This document shows, piece by piece, positions 1 to 11,519 of a DNA stretch of 64,000 nt (its first letter is position 1; each line of letters starts with the position of its first letter). The notes beneath the pieces were generated by a model. It worked only from the letters and a program-made list of their open reading frames with translations. It searched no databases and was not told where the DNA came from. The DNA is from Nomia melanderi (taxonomy: Eukaryota > Arthropoda > Insecta > Hymenoptera > Halictidae), in assembly GCF_051020985.1 (NCBI RefSeq), contig NW_027475140.1, forward strand, positions 2,542,001 through 2,606,000, written 5' to 3'. Made by a program: the position numbers and the translations under genes.

Positions 1-350
1 GCACCCGAGATATCACCAGATATATATTGGATTTTTACATGAGCCTGACTGTCCGGCCCCATGAGGCGTTGGTGTTCTCGGCCCCTGGTGGTCCGAGGTC
101 GTTCCCGCTGCACAGATTCATGCCCCAGGGCCTCCTGCAGATAATTCACATTGGTTTATTGCGCTATCTCTAATAGCACCCGAGATATCACCAGATATAT
201 ATTGGATTTTCCCCTGACCCTGAGTGTCCGGGCCCATGAGACGATGGTTTACTCGGCCCCTGGTGGTCGGAGGTCGTTCCCGCTGCACTGTTGCATGCGC
301 CAGGGCCTCCTACAGACAATGCACTTTGATTTATTGCGCTATCTGTAATA

Positions 351-525
351 GCACCCGAGATATCACCAGATATATATTGGATTTTCCCCTGACCCTGAGT
401 GTCCGGCCCCATGAGACTGTGGTTTTCTCGGCCCCTGGTGGTCCGAGGTCGTTCCCGCTGGCCAGATTCATGCGCCAGGGCCTCCTACAGACAATGCACT
501 TTGATTTATTGCGCTATCTCTAATA
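351..525 (+). repeat. Reference unit (175 bp) used to number positions
   Basis: This unit is a good example of the common type and fixes the numbering used elsewhere (position 1 is the G of GCACCCGAG). Positions 1-35 are AT-rich: an EcoRV site GATATC at 9-14, a TATATATT run at 21-28 and a T-run near 32-35. Positions 37-140 are GC-rich: CCCTGACCCTGAG at 37-49, GTCCGGCCCC at 51-60, ATGAGAC at 61-67, CTCGG at 77-81, GGTCCGAGG at 90-98, GTTCCCGCTG at 101-110 and GCGCCAGGGCCTCCT at 122-136. Positions 141-175 are again AT-rich: ACAATGCACTTTGATTTATT, then GCGCTATCT and the adjacent stop triplets TAA TAG across the unit boundary. The unit is therefore compositionally bipartite. Confidence 0.97.
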
Positions 526-700
526 GCACCCGAGATATCACCAGATATATATTGGATTTTTCCCTGACCCTGAGTGTCCGGCACCATGTGTCGGTGGTTT
601 TCTCGGCCCCTGGTGATCCGAGGTCGTTCCCGCTGCACAGATTAATTCGCAAGGGCCTCCAGCAGACTATGCACTTTGATTTATTGCGCTATCTGTAATA
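351..700 (+). repeat. Two-unit segment with distant copy at 11,200-11,549
   Basis: These two units match 11,200-11,549 (offset 10,849 bp, 62 units minus 1). The second unit shares a rare set of variants: GGCACCATGTGTCGG, GGTGATCCGAGG, ATTCGCAAGGGCCTCC and CAGCAGACTATG. The unit just upstream (176-350) instead matches 10,675-10,849 (offset 10,499), sharing CACTGTTGCATGCG. Two different offsets for adjacent units mean the region was rearranged after copying. Confidence 0.75.
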
Positions 701-875
701 GCACCCGAGATATCACCAGATATATATTTGATTTTCCCCTGACCCTGAGTGTCCGGCGCCATGAGAAGGTGGTTTTCTCGGCCCCTGGTGGTCCGAGGTT
801 GTTCCCGCTGCCCAGATTCATGCGCCAGTGCCTCCTACAGACAATGCACTTTGATTTATTGCGCTATCTGTAATA

Positions 876-1050
876 GCACCCGAGATATCACCAGATATAT
901 GCTGGATTTTTACATGACCTTGGGTGACGGATTCCGAATATCTGTAATTTTCTCGGTCACTGGTGGCGCGAGGTCGTACCTGCGGCACAGATTCATTCGC
1001 CAGTGCCTCCTACAGACATTGCACTTTGATTTATTGCTCTATCTCTAATA
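876..1050 (+). repeat. Divergent unit type Z (first copy)
   Basis: The unit keeps 175 bp, but positions 51-72 (normally GTCCGGCCCCATGAGACGGTGG) are replaced by an unrelated 22-bp stretch beginning GACGGATTCCG and ending ATCTGTAA. It also has GCTGG at 26-30, TACATGACCTTGGG at 36-49, CCTGCGGCAC around 104-113 and ATTCATTCGCCAGTG at 116-130. The EcoRV site and the boundary dyad arm are retained. The CTCGG/CCGAG dyad is weakened here because the right arm reads GCGAG. Confidence 0.9.
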
Positions 1051-1575
1051 GCACCCGAGATATCACCAGATATATATTGGATTATTCCCTGACCCTGAGT
1101 GTCCGGCCCCATGAGACGGTGGTTTTCTCGGCCCGTGGTGGTCCGAGGTCGTTTCCGCTGCACAGATTCATGCGCCATGGCCTCCTGCAGGTAATTCACT
1201 TTGGTTTATTGCGCTATCTGTAATAGCACCCGTGATATCACCAGATATATATTGGATTTTCCCCTGACCCTGAGTGTCCGGACCCATGACACGGTGGTTT
1301 TCTCGGCCCCTGGTGGTCCGAGGTCGTTCCCGCTGCCCAGATTCATTCGCAAGGGCCTCCCGCAGATAATTCACTTTGGTTTATTGCGCTATCTCTAATA
1401 GCACCCGAGATATCACCAGATATATATTGGATTTTCCCCTGACCCTGAGTGTCCGGCCCCATGAGACGGTGGTTTTCTCGGCCCCTGGTGGTCCGAGGTC
1501 GTTCGAGCTGCACAGATTCATGCGCCAGGGCCTCCTACAGACAATACACTTTGATTTATTGCGCTATCAGTAATA

Positions 1576-1750
1576 GCACCCGAGATATCACCAGATATAT
1601 GCTGGATTTTTACATGACCTTGGGTGACGGATTCCGAATATCTGTAATTTTCTCGGTCACTGGTGGTCCGAGGTCGTTCCTGCGGCACAGATTCATTCGC
1701 CAGTGCCTCCTACAGACAATGCACTTTGATTTGTTGCCCTATCTGTAATA
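1576..1750 (+). repeat. Divergent unit type Z
   Basis: Second copy, four units after the first. It has CGGTCACTGGTGGTCCGAGG with both CTCGG and CCGAG arms intact, and ends TTGTTGCCC instead of TTATTGCGC. Confidence 0.9.
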
Positions 1751-2450
1751 GCACCCGAGATATCACCAGATATATGTTGGATTTTTCCCTGACCCTGAGT
1801 GTCCGGCCCAATCAGACGGTGGTTTACTCGGCCCCTGGTGGTCGGAGGTCGTTCCCGCTGGCCAGATTCATTCGCCTGGGCCTTCTACAGACAATGCACT
1901 TTGATTTATTGCGCTATCTGTAATAGCACCCGTGATATCACCAGATATATATTGGATTTTCCCCTGACCCTGAGTGTCCGGACCCATGAGACGGTGGTTT
2001 TCTCGGCCCCTGGTGGTCCGAGGTCGTTCCCGCTGCCCAGATTCATGCGCCAGGGCCTCCTACAGTCAGTGCACTTTGGTTTATTGCGCTATCTGTAATA
2101 GCATCCGAGATATCACCAGATATATATTGGATTTTCCCCTGACCCTGAGTGCCCGGACCCATGAGACGGTGGTTTTCTCGGCCCCTGGTGGTCCGAGGTC
2201 GTTCCCGCTGCACAGAATCATTCGCCTGGGCCTCCTGCATACAATTCACTTTGGTTTATTGCGCTATCTCTAATAGCACCCGAGATATCACCAGATATAT
2301 ATTGGATTTTCCCCTGTCCCTGAGTGTCCGGACCCATGAAACGGTGGTTTTCTCGGCCCCTGGTGGTCCGAGGTCGTTCCCGCTGCACAGATTCATGCGC
2401 GAGGGCCTCCTACAGACAAAGCACTTTGGTTTATTGCGCTATCTGTAATA
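1751..2450 (+). repeat. Four-unit block, paralogue of 12,775-13,474
   Basis: Four consecutive units match 12,775-13,474 at offset 11,024 bp (63 units minus 1). Shared rare variants include ATTCATTCGCCTGGGCCTTC, AATAGCATCCGAG and CCTGCATACAATTCAC. The common order of four distinctive units shows that blocks, not single units, were copied over 11 kb. In the distant copy the next unit is the divergent type; here it is an ordinary unit. Confidence 0.75.
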
Positions 2451-2800
2451 GCACCCGAGATATCACCAGATATATATTGGATTTTTCCCTGACCCTGAGT
2501 GTCCGGCCCCATGAGACGGTGGTTGTCTCGGCCCCTGGTGGTCGGAGGACGTTCCCGCTGCACAGATGCATGCGCCAGGGCCTCCTACAGATAATTCACT
2601 TTGGTTTATTTCGCTATCTCTAATAGCACCCAAGATATCACCAGATATATATTGGATTTTTCCCTGTCCCTGAGTGTCCGGCCACATGAGACGGTGGTTT
2701 TCTCAGCCCCTGGTAGTCCGAGGTCGTTCCCGCTGCACAGATTCATGCCCCAGGGCCTCCTGCAGATAATTCACATCGGTTTATTGCGCTATCTCTAATA

Positions 2801-4550
2801 GCACCCGAGATATCACCAGATATATATTGGATTTTCCCCTGACCCTGGGTGTCCGGCCCCATGTGACTGTGGTTTTCTCGGCCCCTGGTGGTCCGAGGTC
2901 GTTCCCGCTACCCAGATTGATGCGTCAGGGCCTCCTACAGACAATACAATTTGATTTATTGCGCTATCTGTAATAGCACCCGAGATATCACCAGATATAT
3001 ATTGGATTTTTTACTGACCCTGAGTGTCCGGCCCCATGAGACGGTGGTTTTCTCGGCCCCTGGTGGTGCGAGGACGTTTCCGCTGCACAGATTCATGCAC
3101 CAGGGCCTCCTGCAGATAATTCACATTGGTTTATTGCGCTATCTCTAATAGCACCCGAGATATCACCAGATATATATTGAATTTTCCCCTGACCCTGAGT
3201 GTCCGGCCCCATGTGACTGTGGTTTTCTCGGCCCCTGGTGGTCCGAGGTCTTTCCCGCTGGCCAGATTCATGCGCCAGGGCCTCCTACAGACAATGCACT
3301 TTGATTTATTGCGCTATCTCTAATAGCACCCGAGATAGCGCCAGATATATATAGGATTTTCCCCTGACCCTGACTGTCCGGCCCCATGAGACGGTGGTTT
3401 TCTCGGCCCCTGGTGGTCCGAGGTCGATCCCGCTGCACAGATACATGCGCCAGGGCCTCCTACAGACAATGCACTTTGATTTGTTGCGCTATCTGTAATA
3501 GCACCCGAGATATAACCAAATATATATTGGATTTTTCCCTGACCCTTAGTGTCCGGCCCCATGAGACGGTGGTTTTCTCGGCCCCTGGTGGTCCGAGGTC
3601 GTTGCCGCTGTACAGAATCATGCGCCAGGGCCTCCTGCTGATAATTCACTTTGGTTTATTGCGCTATCTCTAATTGCACCCGAGATATCACCAGATATAT
3701 ATTGGATTTTCCCCTGACCCTGAGTGTCCGGCCCCATGAGACTGCGGTTTTCTCGGCCCATGGTGGTCCGAGGCCGTTCCCGCTGCACAGATTCATGCGC
3801 CAGGGCCTCCTACAGACAATGCAATTTGATTCATTGCGCTATTGGTAATAGCACCCGAGATATCACCAGATATATATTGGATTATTCCATGACCCTGAGT
3901 GTCCGGCCCCATGAGACGGTGGTTTCCTCGGCCCCTGGTGGTGCGAGGTCATTCCCGCTTCGCAGATTCATGCGCCAGGGCCTCCTACAGACAATGGACT
4001 TTGATTTATTGCGCTACCTGTAATAGCACCCAAGATATCACCAGATATATATTGGATTTTTCCCTGTCCCTGAGTGTCCGGCCCCGTGAGACGGTGGTTT
4101 TCTCGGCCCCTGGTGGTCCGAGGTCGTTCCCGCTGCCCAGATTCATGCGCCAGGGCCTCCTACAGACAATGCACTTTGATTTATTGCGCTATCTGTAATA
4201 GCACCCGAGATATCACCAGATATATATTGGATTTTTTCCTGACCCTGAGTGTCCGGCCCCATGAGACGGTGGTTTTCTCGGTCCCTGGTGGTGCGAGGAC
4301 GTTTCCGCTGGCAAGATTCATGCGCCAGGGCCTCCTGCAGATAATTCACATTGGTTTATTGCGCTATCTCTAATAGCACCCGAGATATCACCAGATATAT
4401 ATTGGATTTTCCCCTGACCCTGGGTGTCCGGCCACATGAGACTGTGGTTTTCTCGGCCCCTGGTGGTCCGAGGTCGTTCCCGCTGCTCAGATTCATGCGC
4501 CAGGGCCTCCTACAGACAATGGACTTTGATTTATTGCGCTATCTGTAATA
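2801..4550 (+). repeat. Ten-unit HOR (1,750 bp), copy 1
   Basis: Ten units repeat at an offset of exactly 1,750 bp. Markers include ATTTTTTACTGACC, the variant GAGATAGCGCCAG with ATAGGATTTT, the TTGCCGCTGTACAGAATC unit, and the TTCATTGCGCTATTGG unit end. About ten substitutions were noticed across the roughly 1.6 kb aligned to copy 2, so identity is about 99%. No indel separates the copies. Confidence 0.85.
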
Positions 4551-6160
4551 GCCCCCGAGATATCACCCGATATATATTGGATTTTCCCCTGACCCTGAGT
4601 GTCCGGCCCCATGTGACTGTGGTTTTCTCGGCCCCTGGTGGTCCGAGGTCGTTCCCGCTACCCAGATTCATGCGTCAGGGCCTCCTACAGACAATACAAT
4701 TTGATTTATTGCGCTATCTGTAATAGCACCCGAGATATCACCAGATATATATTGGATTTTTTACTGACCCTGAGTGTCCGGCCCCATGAGACGGTGGTTT
4801 TCTCGGCCCCTGGTGGTGCGAGGACGTTTCCGCTGCACAGATTCATGCACCAGGGCCTCCTGCAGATAATTCACATTGGTTTATTGCGCTATCTCTAATA
4901 GCACCCGAGATATCACCAGATATATATTGAATTTTCCCCTGACCCTGAGTGTCCGGCCCCATGTGACTGTGGTTTTCTCGGCCCCTGGTGGTCCGAGGTC
5001 TTTCCCGCTGGCCAGATTCATGCGCCAGGGCCTCCTACAGACAATGCACTTTGATTTATTGCGCTATCTCTAATAGCACCCGAGATAGCGCCAGATATAT
5101 ATAGGATTTTCCCCTGACCCTGACTGTCCGGCCCCATGAGACGGTGGTTTTCTCGGCCCCTGGTGGTCCGATGTCGATCCCGCTGCACAGATACATGCGC
5201 CAGGGCCTCCTACAGACAATGCACTTTGATTTGTTGCGCTATCTGTAATAGCACCCGAGATATAACCAGATATATATTGGATTTTTCCCTGACCCTTAGT
5301 GTCCGGCCCCATGAGACGGTGGTTTTCTCGGCCCCTGGTGGTCCGAGGTCGTTGCCGCTGTACAGAATCATGCGCCAGGGCCTCCTGCTGATAATTCACT
5401 TTGGTTTATTGCGCTATCTCTAATAGCACCCGAGATATCACCAGATATATATTGGATTTTCCCCTGACCCTGAGTGTCCGGCCCCATGAGACTGCGGTTT
5501 TCTCGGCCCATGGTGGTCCGAGGTCGTTCCCGCTGCACAGATTCATGCGCCAGGGCCTCCTACAGACAATGCAATTTGATTCATTGCGCTATTGGTAATA
5601 GCACCCGAGATATCACCAGATATATATTGGATTATTCCATGACCCTGAGTGTCCGGCCCCATGAGACGGTGGTTTCCTCGGCCCCTGGTGGTGCGAGGTC
5701 ATTCCCGCTTCGCAGATTCATGCGCCAGGGCCTCCTACAGACAATGGACTTTGATTTATTGCGCTACCTGTAATAGCACCCAAGATATCACCAGATATAT
5801 ATTGGATTTTTCCCTGTCCCTGAGTGTCCGGCCCCGTGAGACGGTGGTTTTCTCGGCCCCTGGTGGTCCGAGGTCGTTCCCGCTGCCCAGATTCATGCGC
5901 CAGGGCCTCCTACAGACAATGCACTTTGATTTATTGCGCTATCTGTAATAGCACCCGAGATATCACCAGATATATATTGGATTTTTTCCTGACCCTGAGT
6001 GTCCGGCCCCATGAGACGGTGGTTTTCTCGGTCCCTGGTGGTGCGAGGACGTTTCCGCTGGCCAGATTCATGCGCCAGGGCCTCCTGCAGATAATTCACA
6101 TTGGTTTATTGCGCTATCTCTAATAGCACCCGAGATATCACCAGATATATATTGGATTTT
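4551..6160 (+). repeat. Ten-unit HOR, copy 2 (partial)
   Basis: This copy follows copy 1 directly and keeps the order of its first nine units. It loses similarity near 6,160, where copy 1 has GGGTGTCCGGCCACATGAGACTGTGG and this copy changes to a unit from the 525-bp trimer that overlaps its end. Confidence 0.85.
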
Positions 6161-6650
6161 TCCCTGACCATGAGTGTCCGGCCCCATGAGACGGTGGTTT
6201 CCTCGGCCCCTGGTGGTGCAAGGTCATTCCCGCTGCGCAGATTCATGCGCCAGGGCCTCCTACAGACAATGGACTTTGATTTATTGCGCTACCTGTAATA
6301 GCACCCAAGACATCACCAGATATATATTCGATTTTTCCCTGTCCCTGAGTGTCCGGCCCCGTGAGACGGTGGTTTTCTCGGCCACTGGTGGTCCGAGGTC
6401 GTTCCCGCTGCCCAGATTCATGCGCCAGGGCCTCCTACAGACAATGCACTTTGATTTATTGCGCTATCTGTAATAGCACCCGAGATATCACCAGATATAT
6501 ATTGGATTTTTTCCTGACCCTGAGTGTCCGGCCCCATGAGACGGTGGTTTTCTCGGTCCCTGGTGGTGCGAGGACGTTTCCGCTGCACAGATTCATGCGA
6601 CAGGGCCTCCTGCAGATAATTCACATTGGTTTATTGCGCTATCTCTAATA
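5601..6650 (+). repeat. Tandem pair of 525-bp trimers
   Basis: Units starting at 5,601, 5,776 and 5,951 are repeated at 6,126, 6,301 and 6,476. Shared markers are GGTTTCCTCGG with GAGGTCATTCCCGCT or AAGGTCATTCCCGCT, CAATGGACTTTG, GTGCGAGGACGTTTCCG and ATTCACATTGG. The trimer is nested at the end of the second ten-unit HOR copy, so it was probably made after that HOR. The following unit at 6,651 resembles 4,901. Confidence 0.8.
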
Positions 6651-8449
6651 GCACCCGAGATATCACCAGATATATATTGAATTTTCCCCTGACCCTGAGT
6701 GTCCGGCCCCATGTGACTGTGGTTTTCTCGGCCCCTGGTGGTCCGAGGTCGTTCCCGCTGGCCAGATTCATGCGCCAGGGCCTCCTACAGACAATGCACT
6801 TTGATTTATTGCGCTATCTCTAATAGCACCCGAGATAGCGCCAGGTCTATATAGGATTTTCCCCTGACCCTGAGTGTCCGGCCCCGTGAGACGGTGGTTC
6901 TCTCGGCCCCTGGTGGTCCGAGGTCGTTCCCGCTGCCCAGATTCATGCGCCAGGGCCTCCTACAGACAATGCACTTTGATTTATTGCGCTATCTTTAATA
7001 GCACCCGAGATATCACCAGATTTATATTGGATTTTCCCCTGACCCTGACTGTCCGGCCCCTTGAGACGGTGGTTTTCTCGGCCCCTGGTGGTCCGAGGTC
7101 GATCCCGCTGCACAGATTCATGCGCCAGGGCCTTCTACAGACAATGCACTTTGATTTGTTGCGCTATCTGTAATAGCACCCGAGATATCACCAGATATAT
7201 ATTGGATTTTTCCCTGACCCTGAGTGTCCGGCCCCATGAGACGGTGGTTGTCTCGGCCCCTGGTGGTCGGAGGACGTTCCCGCTGCACAGATGCATGCGC
7301 CAGGGCCTCCTACAGATAATTCACTTTGGTTTAATTCGCTATCTCTAATAGCACCCAAGATATCTCCAGATATATATTGGATTTTCCCCTGACCCTGGGT
7401 GTCCGGCCCCATGAGACTGTGGTTTTCTCGGCCCCTGGTGGTCCGAGGTCGTTCCCGCTGCTCAGATTCATGCGCCAGGGCCTCCTACAGACAATGGACT
7501 TTGATTTATTGCGCTATCTGTAATAGCCCCCGAGATATCACCAGATATATATTGGATTTTCCCCTGACCCTGAGTGTCCGTCCCATGTGACTGTGGTTTT
7601 CTCGGCCCCTGGTGGTCCGAGGTCGTTCCCGCTACCCAGATTCATGCGTCAGGGCCTCCTACAGACAATATAATTTGATTTATTGCACTATCTGTAATAG
7701 CACCCGAGATATCACCAGATATATATTGGATTTTTTCCAGACCCTGAGTGTCCGGCCCCATGAGACGGTGGTTTTCTCGGCCCCTGGTGGTCCGAGGTCG
7801 TTCCCGCTGCCCAGATTCATGCGCCAGGGCCTCCTACAGACAATGCACTTTGATTTATTGCGCTATCTGTAATAGCACCCGAGATATCACCAGATATATA
7901 TTGGATTTTTTCCTGACCCTGAGTGTCCGGCCCCATGAGACGGTGGTTTTCTCGGTCCCTGGTGGTGCGAGGACGTTTCCGCTGCACAGATTCATGCGAC
8001 AGGGCCTCCTGCAGATAATTCACATTGGTTTATTGCGCTATCTCTAATAGCACCCGAGATATCACCAGATATATATTGAATTTTCCCCTGACCCTGAGTG
8101 TCCGGCCCCATGTGACTGTGGTTTTCTCGGCCCCTGGTGGTCCGAGGTCGTTCCCGCTGGCCCGATTCATGCGCCAGGGCCTCCGACAGACAATGCACTT
8201 TGATTTATTGCGCTATCTCTAATAGCACCCGAGATAGCGCCAGGTCTATATAGGATTTTCCCCTGACCCTGAGTGTCCGGCCCCGTGAGACGGTGGTTCT
8301 CTCGGCCCCTGGTGGTCCGAGGTCGTTCCCGCTGGCCAGATTCATGCGCCAGGGCCTCCTACAGACAGTGCACTTTGATTTATTGCGCTATCTTTAATAG
8401 CACCCGAGATATCACCAGATTTATATTGGATTTTCCCCTGACCCTGAGT
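6350..8449 (+). repeat. Eight-unit repeat pair, offset 1,399 bp
   Basis: Bases about 6,350-7,050 correspond to about 7,749-8,449. Both contain the unit with CCAGGTCTATATAGG and GGCCCCGTGAGACGGTGG, followed by a TTTATATTGG unit. The offset is 1 bp short of eight units because of one deletion near 7,580, where GTCCGTCCCATG replaces GTCCGGCCCCATG. That deletion sets the phase of everything up to 17.5 kb. Confidence 0.7.
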
Positions 8450-10324
8450 GTCCGGCCCCATGAGACGGTGGTTGTCTCGGCCCCTGGTGGTCGGAGGACG
8501 TTCCCGCTGCACAGATGCATGCGCCAGGGCCTCCTACAGATAATTCACTTTGGTTTATTTCGCTATCTCTAATAGCACCCAAGAGATCACCAGATATATA
8601 TTGGATTTTCCCCTGACCCTGGGTGTCCGGCCCCATGAGACTGTGGTTTTCTCGGCCCCTGGTGGTCCAAGGTCGTTCCCGCTGCTCAGATTCATGCGCC
8701 AGGGCCCCCTACAGACAATATAATTTGATTTATTGCACTATCTGTAATAGCACCCGAGATATCACCAGATATATATTGGATTTTTTCCAGACCCTGAGTG
8801 TCCGGCCCCATGAGACGGTGGTTTTCTCGGCCCCTGGTGGTGCGAGGACGTTTCCGCTGCACAGATTCATGCACCAGGGCCTCCTGCAGATAATTCACAT
8901 TGGTTTATTGTGCTATCTCTAATAGCACCCGAGATATCACCAGATATATATTGAATTTTCCCCTGACCCTGAGTGTCCGGCCCCATGTGACTGTGGTTTT
9001 CTCGGCCCCTGGTGGTCCGAGGTCTTTCCCGCTGGCCAGATTCATGCGCCAGGGCCTCCTACAGACAATGCACTTTGATTTATTGCGCTATCTCTAATAG
9101 CACCCGAGATAGCGCCAAATATATATAGGATTTTCCCCTGACCCTGACTGTCCGGCCCCATGTGACGGTGGTTTTCTCGGCCCCTGGTGGTCCGAGGTCG
9201 ATCCCGCGGCACAGATTCATGCGCCAGGGCCTCCTACAGACAATGCACTTTGATTTGTTGCGCTATCTGTAATAGCACCCGAGATATAACCAGATATATA
9301 TTGGATTTTTCCCTGACCCTTAGTGTCCGGCACCATGAGACGGTGGTTGTCTCGGCCCCTGGTGGTCGGAGGACGTTCCCGCTGCACAGACGCATGTGCC
9401 AGGGCCACCTACAGATAATTCACTTTGGTTTATTTCGCTATCTCTAATAGCACCCAAGATATCACCAGATATATATTGGATTTTTCCCTGTCCCTGAGTG
9501 TCCGGCCCCATGAGACGGTGGTTTTCTCGGTCCCTGGTGGTCCGAGGTCGTTGCCGCTGTACAGATTCATGCGCCAGGGCCTCCTGCAGATAATTCACTT
9601 TGGTTTATTGCGCTATCTCTAATAGCACCCGAGATATCACCAGATATATATTGGATTTTCCCCTGACCCTGAGTGTCCGGCCCCATGAGACTGCGGTTTT
9701 CTCGGCCCATGGTGGTCCGAGGTCGTTCCCGCTGCACAGATTCATGCGCCATGGCCTCCTACAGACAATGCACTCTGATTTATTGCGCTATCTGTAATAG
9801 CACCCGAGATATCACCAGATATATATTGGATTTTCCCCTGACCCTGAGTGTCCGGCCCCATGAGACTGTGGTTTTCTCGGCCCCTGGTGGTCCGAGGTCG
9901 TTCCCGCTGGCCAGATTCATGCGCCAGGGCCTCCTACAGACAATGCACTTTGATTTATTGCGCTGTCTGTTATAGCATCCGAGATATCACCAGATATATA
10001 TTGGATTTTCCCCTGACCCTGTGTGTCCGGCCCCATGAGACTGTGGTTTTCTCGGCCCCTGGTGGTCCGAGGTCGTTCCCGCTGGCCAGATACATGCGCC
10101 AGGGCCTCCTGCAGACAATGCACTTTGATTTATTGCGCTATCTGTAATAGCACCCGAGATATCACCAGATATATATTGGATTTGTCCCTGACCCTGAGTG
10201 TCCGACCCCATGAGACGGTAGTTTTCTCGGCCCCTGGTGGTCCGAGGTCGATCCCGCTGCACAGATCCATGCGCCAGGGCCTCCTACAGACAATGCACTT
10301 TGATTTATTGCGCTATCTGTAATA

Positions 10325-10499
10325 GCACCCGAGATATCACCAGATATATGCTGGATTTTTACATGACCTTGGGTGACGGATTCCGAATATCTGTAATTTT
10401 CTCGGCCACTGGTGGTCCGAGGTCGTTCCTGCGGCACAGATTCATTCGCCAGTGCCTCCTACAGACAATGCACTTTGATTTATTGCGCTATCTCTAATA
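10325..10499 (+). repeat. Divergent unit type Z
   Basis: Full-length Z unit with GGCCACTGG. It opens a cluster of seven in 6 kb with unit spacings 8, 5, 5, 2, 5 and 8. Confidence 0.9.
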
Positions 10500-11519
10500 G
10501 CACCCGAGATATCACCAGATATATATTGAATTTTCCCCTGACCCTGAGTGTCCGGCCCCATGTGACTGTGGTTTTCTCGGCCCCTGGTGGTCCGAGGTCG
10601 TTCCCGCTGCACAGATTCATGCGCCATGGCCTCCCGCAGATAAGTCACTTTGATTTATTGCGCTATCTGTAATAGCACCCGAGATATCACCAGATATATA
10701 TTGGATTTTTCCCTGACCCTGAGTGTCCGGCCCCATGAGACGGTGGTTTACTCGGCCCCTGGTGGTCGGAGGTCGTTCCCGCTGCACTGTTGCATGCGCC
10801 AGGGCCTCCTACAGACAATGCACTTTGATTTATTGCGCTATCTGTAATAGCACCCGAGATATCACCAGAAATATATTGGATTTTACCCTGACCCTGAGTG
10901 TCCGGACCCATGAGACGGTGGTTTTCTCGGCCCCTGGTGGTCCGAGGTCGTTCGAGCTGCACAGATTCATTCGCCTGGGCCTCCTACAGACAATGCTCTT
11001 TGATTTATGGCGCTATCTGTAATAGCACCCGAGATATCACCAGATATATATTGGATTTTTCCCTGACCCTGAGTGTCCGGCCCAATGAGACGGTGGTTTA
11101 CTCGGCCCCTGGTGGTCGGAGGTCGTTCCCGCTGGCCAGATTCATTCGCCTGGGCCTTCTACAGACAATGCACTTTGATTTATTGCGCTATCTGTAATAG
11201 CACCCGTGATATCACCAGATATATATTGGATTTTCCCCTGACCCTGAGTGTCCGGCCCCATGAGACTGTGGTTTTCTCGGCCCCTGGTGGTCCGAAGTCG
11301 TTCCCGCTGGCCAGATTCATGCGCCAGGGCCTCCTACAGACAATGCACTCTGATTTATTGCGCTATCTTTAATAGCACCCGAGATATCACCAGATATATA
11401 TTGGATTTTTCCCTGACCCTGAGTGTCCGGCACCATGTGTCGGTGGTTTTCTCGGCCCCTGGTGATCCGAGGTCGTTCCCGCTGCACAGATTCATTCGCA
11501 AGGGCCTCCAGCAGACTAT

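Noticed and set aside
371..378. TATATATT as a TATA-box promoter
   Set aside because: It recurs in nearly every unit as part of the AT-rich end, with no initiator or gene downstream.
449..475. CENP-B box read from TCCCGCTGCACAGATTC
   Set aside because: Only the CCCG half matches; the required T and CGAA of the reverse-complement core are missing.
224..523. Recurring 65-99-codon frames on both strands at about 175-bp spacing
   Set aside because: 175 is not a multiple of 3 and each unit ends with TAA TAG, so frames open and close with the repeat. The apparent conservation is conservation of DNA units, not protein.
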